From: an uncultured Candidatus Saccharibacteria bacterium
GTDB lineage: Bacteria; Patescibacteriota; Saccharimonadia; Saccharimonadales; Saccharimonadaceae
Length of the DNA: 64,000 nt
NCBI GenBank assembly: GCA_946997535.1
Contig: CAMPVQ010000003.1
Span: 41,036 to 105,035 of the forward strand
Direction: 5' to 3'
Positions 59,064 through 64,000 of the stretch are shown here, piece by piece. The number at the start of each line of letters is the position of its first letter. Position 1 is the first letter of the stretch. Position numbers and translations under genes: made by a program. The notes below the pieces were generated by a model, which did not search any database, was not told the DNA's origin, and worked only from the letters and a program-made list of their open reading frames with translations.

Positions 59064-59552
59064 ATGATGGATCAAATGTTTGACGATGTAAATCTTGAGC
59101 GGCGTATCTACGCCCTATTCAAGCTCGACGTCAAAATTAAGGCTATAATTGCCAGCAATATCCCAACTAGCCGCAGCGCCAATGCCACGGTTTTCTTGAC
59201 CACTAGCAATCTACTTTTCTGCTTTATTGATTCAAAAATGCATCTCACCCTCGGCGATGTTCGCAAGATGGTCTCACGCATGAACCTAACTATCGAAAAA
59301 ATTCTCGCACCAGATGCCGATGTCGATTATTTCGACAATATTGCCCGTGAAAAGTTCAACGCCACCTTCCCAGGGCGCAATAGTGTATCAGATAGCGACT
59401 TAATGTTCTATCGCACGCTAGCCCCATACTGCCCAGCGCTCATTCAAGTTGCCAGCGTCACTGGCAATGTTATCCGTCAATACGATTCTTCAGCCGTCGG
59501 TAGCTGGCGCCCAAGTGTCAAATTCTCTTATCGCCGCATGCGCACTAGCTAA
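59064..59552 (+). CDS. Conserved-looking soluble hypothetical protein
   Basis: A 162-aa protein of mixed alpha/beta character with no recognised domain, no signal peptide and no membrane helix. Features include a basic C-terminal tail (SVKFSYRRMRTS) and several aromatic residues. It is a single-gene unit with its own leaderless-type promoter and terminator, on the opposite strand from its neighbours. Confidence 0.65.
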   Translation: MMDQMFDDVNLERRIYALFKLDVKIKAIIASNIPTSRSANATVFLTTSNLLFCFIDSKMHLTLGDVRKMVSRMNLTIEKILAPDADVDYFDNIAREKFNATFPGRNSVSDSDLMFYRTLAPYCPALIQVASVTGNVIRQYDSSAVGSWRPSVKFSYRRMRTS

Positions 59553-59572
59553 TCTAAGTATTACTAAACATA

Positions 59573-59601
59573 AATAGCCCAGTCATTAAAGCTGGGCTAT
59601 T
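59573..59601. terminator. Bidirectional-type terminator between convergent genes
   Basis: Ten-base-pair hairpin AATAGCCCAG / CTGGGCTATT between the 162-aa gene (plus) and the 193-aa gene (minus). A runs and T runs flank it weakly on both sides. Confidence 0.7.
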
Positions 59602-59617
59602 CGCTACTTAATAGATA

Positions 59618-60199
59618 CTATTTATCACTCTTGCGCTTGGTAGCACGCTTTTTCGTCTTATCAGACAGCAACTCTGCATCTTCTGCATCAAATTGCTTCA
59701 CTGCGCGATGGATTGCAATCAAGCCGATAGCACCAACACCAAATGATATTGCGCTGAGCAGCATGAGAGACAGAGAGATGTAAGCAAGCACATTGCGATC
59801 ATGTGTATTATCACCTACGTTGTTATTATCTGGGTGCTTAGCATTATAGCGCACCGACACACTTTCATTAACCTTCAGGCCACAATCAGCCTTATCTGGT
59901 GGCAAAAGCCACATTGAGACGCCCTCGTAGTTACGGTGATTAGCTGCCTCAAATTTATAATAAGCACGGCAACTATGCACACTGCGATAGCTCGGGTCGT
60001 CTTTAACTTCTAATTTTGTGATATATGCCGTAGTCTCGCTCTTACGGGTACTATAGTTTTGAAAATGTTCTAGGGCACCGAAGGCGCAATACGCACCAAC
60101 AACGCCAGCTACAACTAGCATCATGCAAATCAAGCGGTAAGTGATTCTCGCGCAGATATTGCTTTGTACATGACGCTTAATATTGTAATTACGCTTCAT
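59618..60199 (-). CDS. DUF3592-like membrane protein
   Basis: A 193-aa protein with two membrane helices (residues about 24-46 and 138-165) enclosing an external beta-rich domain with Cys residues (SVHSCRAYYKFEAANHRNYEG, quoted in part; then DKADCGLKVNESVSVRYN). The YN(P)xxP-like RYNAKHPDNN is typical of DUF3592. A Lys/Arg-rich tail is cytoplasmic. The function is unknown. Confidence 0.7.
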   Translation of the reverse strand: MKRNYNIKRHVQSNICARITYRLICMMLVVAGVVGAYCAFGALEHFQNYSTRKSETTAYITKLEVKDDPSYRSVHSCRAYYKFEAANHRNYEGVSMWLLPPDKADCGLKVNESVSVRYNAKHPDNNNVGDNTHDRNVLAYISLSLMLLSAISFGVGAIGLIAIHRAVKQFDAEDAELLSDKTKKRATKRKSDK

Positions 60200-60254
60200 A
60201 TACTATTATCCTAGCACAGTAAATAGCAAATTGCTAGTGCTATATACCAGATAA

Positions 60255-60689
60255 TTATTTATTATCAGTAAATCTAGCATACCGACAGAAAAACATTACA
60301 CCAGCTAGCATCAGAGCGGCACCCACTCCAGTATAAAAGAATGCCACAAAAGTAGTCGGTAGCACACCTAAAATGCGCAGACTGACTCCGCCACTCATCA
60401 TAACCGCCATAATAATATACGATTTAAGGTCAAAGAAATGCCAAAATGGCCGCGTCGAACCAGAATACGCCTTAATTCTATTGGTATGCTTTAGGCTAAG
60501 TCTATAAAACATCGCGCCAAATAAGCCCATCACCACTAATGACAACAATAAATACAAATAATTAAATTCAGCTAGGCTGAAGTATGCCATTACACCCATC
60601 CGGATAACATTAAGCCCCGCCAGCAGCCAAACACCACCGGCAATTGCGAGTAACGTCCGCTTCTTAACATGAAACCGCAGCCTACTCAT
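60255..60689 (-). CDS. Small four-helix membrane protein of the TetR-linked unit
   Basis: A 144-aa protein from ATG 60689, overlapping the preceding stop (ATGAGTAG) with GGGAG upstream. Four predicted membrane helices cover most of the chain (LAIAGGVWLLAGLNVIRMGV, YLYLLLSLVVMGLFGAMFY, a third near 85-105 and a fourth at the C-terminus). No transporter motif is recognised. It is the third gene of the TetR operon and probably functions with the preceding membrane protein. Confidence 0.65.
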   Translation of the reverse strand: MSRLRFHVKKRTLLAIAGGVWLLAGLNVIRMGVMAYFSLAEFNYLYLLLSLVVMGLFGAMFYRLSLKHTNRIKAYSGSTRPFWHFFDLKSYIIMAVMMSGGVSLRILGVLPTTFVAFFYTGVGAALMLAGVMFFCRYARFTDNK

Positions 60690-61371
60690 GAACCAACTCC
60701 CGTCGCATCGCATGATAGCCAATCAAAACCGTCCAAATATAAGCACAAGTCTTCGGTATCATCAGCATGCCAATCACCGGCCAAATGTGTACCAGTAGTA
60801 CCACTGGCAGATAAAAGCCAAAACTCAATAAAATTGTCAACCAAAAGTATCTAAAATCGCCATCCTTATACTGCTTAGCTGCTTTATAGCACAGAATTAG
60901 CACTAGTAAACCAAGCAAAGTAAACGGGATATTACGATAAATACCCCAATCCAACGGCGGCGTCATACTAAACCAATCATTTTGCGGTAATAGCGTTAAG
61001 ATTATCCTACTCAGAGCCAACACCCAAACTACTATTGTCAGCCCACGCCTACCGCTGACATTATAACGTCGTCGCCATACATAATAGAGAAGCACATAGA
61101 ACAGCGTCATCGTTATGGAAGTTACTAGTTTGCCGACTCCTAGCGCTACCACATACGACGCTAGCCCGGTTGTAAGCAGTGCGATCATTCGCGGCACCAA
61201 ATGAAAGGCGTCACCCAGCCCAAGTAACACAGCCATAACACCATAAAGCAGAAACTGCTTCGATGCTCTATCGGAGCTCATCTTCCGACTACCCAGAATC
61301 ATCTTTACACCCAAATATGTCACCATCAGTAGATACACTACGTCAAAAGTCGTCTCGAAAATCGCTTGCAT
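60682..61371 (-). CDS. Seven-helix membrane protein of the TetR-linked unit
   Basis: A 229-aa polytopic protein with about seven predicted membrane helices and short loops; a basic loop YYVWRRRYNVSGRRG lies in the middle. No known transporter family is recognised. Its start shares a base with the TetR gene stop, so the two are translationally coupled. It is a likely target of regulation by the TetR protein, possibly a drug or lipid response, which is inferred from context. Confidence 0.7.
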   Translation of the reverse strand: MQAIFETTFDVVYLLMVTYLGVKMILGSRKMSSDRASKQFLLYGVMAVLLGLGDAFHLVPRMIALLTTGLASYVVALGVGKLVTSITMTLFYVLLYYVWRRRYNVSGRRGLTIVVWVLALSRIILTLLPQNDWFSMTPPLDWGIYRNIPFTLLGLLVLILCYKAAKQYKDGDFRYFWLTILLSFGFYLPVVLLVHIWPVIGMLMIPKTCAYIWTVLIGYHAMRRELVHE

Positions 61372-61979
61372 TAACCCTCCTTTGCCTTGCCAACTTTATC
61401 AACCGTAAATAAAAACTTTTTAGGGTATACCGTTCGCTTAATCACTTCAATTAGCGTTACATAATCAAAATTCCGTTGCGACATCGCCGCCATAATTGAC
61501 ACCAGAATAAAATCTACTAGTTTCTCTCGAGAAAAATCGCCAGTAAAAACCTCCGAGTCAATCTGAGCATCACACTTCAGAATATCCAGCATCCGCGACC
61601 GCACTAGTGTCAAATACCGCTGCATCGATTCACAACCCTTGGCTCGTCCAGCCGATGATAAGCTCATAGCGTGTGCTGTAAAAAAATTCGGGTATTTATT
61701 GATGCCACATTTAATACGTACAGTCAGCTGAGTGATAAACTCCGCAAAATTCATTTGCGACGGCGACAAATCATCCAATTTTAATATATCCGCCCAAACG
61801 CTCTCAATTGTGGCAATCAACAAATCGTCCTTAGACGGAAAGTAGTAATAGAGCGAACCCAAAGCCACATGACAGTGCTCCGCCACCGTTCTCATATTAA
61901 CTGCCGACAACCCTTTATCTGCAACTAACTCTCTACAAACTGCCAAAATCTTTTCACGCGAGGTAACTACGGTATTCAA
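61371..61979 (-). CDS. TetR-family transcriptional regulator
   Basis: A 202-aa repressor. The N-terminal helix-turn-helix is ILAVCRELVADKGLSAVNMRTVAEHCHVALGSLYYYFPSKDDLL (quoted in parts: TVAEHCHVALGSLYYYF), followed by an all-helical ligand domain. The predicted start is TTG 61979 with AAAGG upstream; no ATG lies before the HTH. A TGAAC-N3-GTTCA palindrome just after the -10 box suggests autorepression of the operon with two membrane proteins. Confidence 0.88.
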   Translation of the reverse strand: MNTVVTSREKILAVCRELVADKGLSAVNMRTVAEHCHVALGSLYYYFPSKDDLLIATIESVWADILKLDDLSPSQMNFAEFITQLTVRIKCGINKYPNFFTAHAMSLSSAGRAKGCESMQRYLTLVRSRMLDILKCDAQIDSEVFTGDFSREKLVDFILVSIMAAMSQRNFDYVTLIEVIKRTVYPKKFLFTVDKVGKAKEG

Positions 61980-61998
61980 CTTAGCCTTTCATTTAATA

Positions 61999-62023
61999 TG
62001 AACAATGTTCAGTATTAATTATA
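61999..62023 (-). promoter_or_regulatory. TetR operon promoter with overlapping operator
   Basis: -10 TATAAT at 62018-62023 and the palindrome TGAACAATGTTCA at 61999-62011, which covers the predicted transcription start. Outer bases AATA and TATT extend the symmetry imperfectly. Confidence 0.6.
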
Positions 62024-62035
62024 ACCAACTAAATA

Positions 62036-62057
62036 CGGCGCGTCAACCATCGCGCCG
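62036..62057 (-). terminator. Probable terminator after the Mrr gene
   Basis: Perfect 7-bp G/C-rich stem CGGCGCG / CGCGCCG with an 8-nt loop, followed on the minus strand by TATTTAGTT. It separates the Mrr gene from the TetR promoter. Confidence 0.6.
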
Positions 62058-62093
62058 ATACAAAAATAGCCGTCAAGACAGCGACTATCTCTC

Positions 62094-63020
62094 TTATTCA
62101 ACCGAACTGTTGTCTTGGTATTCTGCTAACGCATCAGTGTCAATCTTCTTAATTTCAAACACTTTTCTGACTGACACACAAAAATTGTGCTTTATCATCA
62201 ACTCGACCAGCTTTTCACCATCAACCAAAATAATATGTTGGCTATCGGCGTAATCTTTCGCCTTGTTTGAGAATTTAGCCGTGGTAACAAACAACCCATG
62301 CCCCTGCTTCCCTGAAATTGCGCCAACAAAGCTCTGAATCATAGGCTGGCCGATAACACTATCTAACGCCCATTGCTTAGCTTGTATATAAATCAAAGAG
62401 AAACCAAGTTGGTCCTCCATAATAACGCCATCAATCCCATCATCGCCAGACGCAGCGGTAACATGACTGCCATAATCAATGGCGCCATACCCCATTTTGG
62501 ACAACAAATCCACCACCAGCTTCTCGAACGTATATGGCGAAATTTTCAGTATCTCATTCAGTAAATCAGAGGCAAGTGCGCTATTGATTTGTTTGTAAGC
62601 CTCTTCAAATTTATCATCCGGAGTAAGTCCATCATCGTCTGAATCTACTAACGACGACTTATTTTTATCCGTTGAACTACATGTTTCAAATTCTACAAAC
62701 GACGGGAATCGCTCTAGATAACTAGAATCCAGATTTTCTGGATTCTCCTCAAGTACACTCTTACCAGCATCAGTGATGGCAACAGTGGCCCGAGCTGGAC
62801 TAGTTACCAAGCCGGCTTTCTTAAGATATGTCCTCGCCCACCCAACTCTATTAATAAAAACACTTTGCCGACCACTAGAGAGCATTTCCGCCAAATCATC
62901 ATCTGACAGATTTAACCGATGCGCCAACTTACTACACACATCGCCAATCGCATACGTTTTGCCATCGCCTATTTCTTCCAATAGAGGCTTCATCAGCTCA
63001 TGATATTTTGGTACCGTCAT
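62094..63020 (-). CDS. mrr: Mrr-type restriction endonuclease (type IV)
   Basis: A 308-aa nuclease. An N-terminal winged-helix domain (about 1-90, Mrr_N) is followed by an acidic linker and the Mrr catalytic domain: SPYTFEKLVVDLLSKMGYG, then GDDGIDG with Asp197 and IQAKQW with Gln213 and Lys215 (PD-QxK variant). The later QSFVGAISGKQGHGLFVTT is typical. It would cut modified foreign DNA. No methyltransferase is adjacent, as expected for type IV systems. Confidence 0.92.
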   Translation of the reverse strand: MTVPKYHELMKPLLEEIGDGKTYAIGDVCSKLAHRLNLSDDDLAEMLSSGRQSVFINRVGWARTYLKKAGLVTSPARATVAITDAGKSVLEENPENLDSSYLERFPSFVEFETCSSTDKNKSSLVDSDDDGLTPDDKFEEAYKQINSALASDLLNEILKISPYTFEKLVVDLLSKMGYGAIDYGSHVTAASGDDGIDGVIMEDQLGFSLIYIQAKQWALDSVIGQPMIQSFVGAISGKQGHGLFVTTAKFSNKAKDYADSQHIILVDGEKLVELMIKHNFCVSVRKVFEIKKIDTDALAEYQDNSSVE

Positions 63021-63354
63021 TATTTATACCTCGTTATTTATAATATATATTGTATAATCAATTGCCACTCTAGTCTACTATCATCTTACCGCTCCGACGA
63101 CGCACGAAATGTAATATAGAAACAGCTTACTTACTTAAGCCGCCCCTATCCACAGCCATACAGCTCTTAACACGACCACGCTATTTTAAAGACATCACAA
63201 CCAAGTTCTCAGTATGGATTGAGAGAACTCCCAGTATATCTACACTTTTTGAGCGCATGCCATGGATACTGGGTGCACTTTTTAACGATAGGAAAAACTG
63301 TCGTTAAAAGATTTAAGATTGGCTTGATAGCTTAATTTTTGAGTGAAAATATTA
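63021..63354. other. Gene-free region with clustered hairpins
   Basis: No credible frame is present in this 334-bp gap. Its right half holds three consecutive inverted repeats: AGTTCTC/GAGAACT (63204-63210 with 63223-63229), CCCAGTAT/ATACTGGG (63230-63237 with 63266-63273), and TTTTTAACGA/TCGTTAAAA (63279-63288 with 63301-63309). They may form an RNA or a terminator for the lipoprotein gene. The left half shows nothing recognisable. Confidence 0.45.
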
Positions 63355-63813
63355 CTACTTTTCCTTATAACCTATAGCAACATTACCTGCTTTATTAAGT
63401 CCTGGTACTTTAAGAATATCAGAACTTGACTTGTTTTTTAAATCAAATTTCCCAACTAAAAATAAAGCTTTAAGTCCTGGACTAGGCAAATTGAACGATG
63501 AGTCAACTAACTTAATATTCTTACCTCCAAGAGTGACTTTAGACAAATCATAATGGGAATCCAGAATATCTCGTGACACAAAGAGATACAATTCATCCTT
63601 ATTTATATAGTTCTCTGGTATACGAAACTCTTCCCGAGACACCGCCACTGTTTCCCAATGATACGACGCAAGCTCCGCCTTCTCATTATCATCTGCACAT
63701 CCCGCAAGGAAAAAAGAACCTAGCAACAGAAGCATAACAAGACAACCTAGCGACAGAATCATAACAAGACAACTTTGAAAAATGTTTTTACGAAAGATAG
63801 TTTTACTTCTCAT
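63355..63813 (-). CDS. Small lipoprotein
   Basis: A 152-aa lipoprotein. ATG 63813 (MRSKTIFRK) is preferred because AAAGGAGG lies upstream, though at 11 nt; a TTG 14 codons earlier is an alternative. The signal peptide ends with lipobox LAGC (Cys near residue 38). The mature part is small and beta-rich with no known domain. The hydrophobic core contains a 9-residue tandem repeat (CLVMILSLG, CLVMLLLLG). The function is unknown. Confidence 0.75.
   Translation of the reverse strand: MRSKTIFRKNIFQSCLVMILSLGCLVMLLLLGSFFLAGCADDNEKAELASYHWETVAVSREEFRIPENYINKDELYLFVSRDILDSHYDLSKVTLGGKNIKLVDSSFNLPSPGLKALFLVGKFDLKNKSSSDILKVPGLNKAGNVAIGYKEK
63721..63774 (-). repeat. 27-bp tandem duplication in the lipoprotein signal sequence
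   Basis: Two adjacent 27-bp units (63721-63747 and 63748-63774) differing at three positions. They encode two near-identical 9-residue hydrophobic blocks and lengthen the signal peptide in frame. Confidence 0.8.
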
Positions 63814-63931
63814 AACACTACTAGCCTCCTTTTCGTTAACACGATTCTGTATCAAATGATCATAAAACGGATTATTAGGTAAACAAGATCTACTATTCGC
63901 TCTGATTACTGTGATAATATTAATAAGTGTA

Positions 63932-64000
63932 TTATTTTTTTATTGATTTGTCTAGATTATCGACACTAATCTCTTCATTTACTAGCAAACTATACTCTTT
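63932..64000 (-). CDS. Partial C-terminus of a protein entering from the right edge
   Basis: An open minus-strand frame from the window edge ends in TAA at 63932-63934 and reads YSLLVNEEISVDNLDKSIKK, which has coding-like composition. Only 22 residues are visible, so the product cannot be named. It could also be a chance frame. Confidence 0.4.
   Translation of the reverse strand, partial: KEYSLLVNEEISVDNLDKSIKK

Noticed and set aside
61999..62011. TGAACAATGTTCA as a LexA/SOS box
   Set aside because: Gram-positive SOS boxes (CGAAC-N4-GTTCG) have a different spacing and outer bases; the site lies at a TetR gene start, so a TetR operator is more likely.
1..64000. UGA recoding as in Gracilibacteria/SR1
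   Set aside because: TGA serves as a normal stop (infA, csd) and the conserved proteins contain no internal TGA codons.
1..64000. CRISPR arrays, insertion sequences and prophage structural genes
   Set aside because: No regularly spaced repeats, transposases, integrases or terminal inverted repeats were found; the repeats seen are short tandem duplications or palindromes.

Overview
The window is a compact, moderate-G+C bacterial chromosome segment that most likely comes from Candidatus Saccharibacteria (TM7) or a close Patescibacteria/CPR relative. The reasons are: an S10-spc-alpha ribosomal region without rpmD (L30), ribosomal proteins with Lys/Ala-rich tails, CPR-type large secreted proteins, several sortases, very short intergenic gaps, and many genes whose start codon lies 6-8 nt after a -10 box (leaderless mRNAs). 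TGA is used as a normal stop (for example csd and infA), so the recoded-UGA lineages (Gracilibacteria, SR1) are excluded. Most genes are on the minus strand.

Layout. 1-6.3 kb: a partial holB-like gene, rluD-type pseudouridine synthase, trpS, then the alpha-operon equivalent infA-rpmJ-rpsM-rpsK-rpsD-rpoA-rplQ-rplM-rpsI. 6.4-13.3 kb: a surface module cotranscribed or coupled with secY (sortase, two paralogous small membrane proteins, one 1186-aa secreted protein). 13.4-19.7 kb, plus strand: gltX, a two-component signalling locus (membrane kinase, tRNA-Glu, soluble PAS kinase, receiver protein with a Pro/Gln tail), and an RsuA-type pseudouridine synthase. 19.8-28.5 kb: the S10-spc operon from rplC to rplO. 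28.6-32.9 kb: an accessory island with small helical proteins, a protein resembling RelA/SpoT synthetases, and an NlpC/P60 hydrolase that looks mobile-element derived. 33-35.3 kb: secE-nusG and rplK-rplA. 35.3-43.2 kb: M16 peptidase, a DUF5663-like protein, YvcK/CofD-like protein, a KwaB/DUF4868-like candidate, RNase H, a DsbA-like protein, and der. 43.2-50 kb: a decayed gene, small membrane proteins, a candidate sRNA, a PEGA/propeller protein and a second sortase. 50-56.6 kb: tRNA-Leu, dus, a thioredoxin-fold membrane protein, cysteine desulfurase, fusA-rpsG-rpsL. 56.6-64 kb: dprA, a strongly structured candidate ncRNA with its own promoter and terminator, pth, TM2 protein, small membrane proteins, a TetR locus, an Mrr nuclease and a lipoprotein.

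Functionally, the window joins the core translation and secretion machinery with an envelope programme (Sec, sortases, thiol-disulfide proteins, secreted proteins) that would suit an epibiotic host-attached cell, plus genome-defence or uptake genes (mrr, dprA, possibly a KwaB-like protein and an alarmone-synthetase-like protein). The most interesting unexplained elements are the ~300-nt RNA at 57.58-57.88 kb, the RelA/SpoT-like island, the ~55-nt sRNA at 44.0 kb, and the systematic leaderless promoter arrangement. All family assignments are by eye from motifs; no database search was run.
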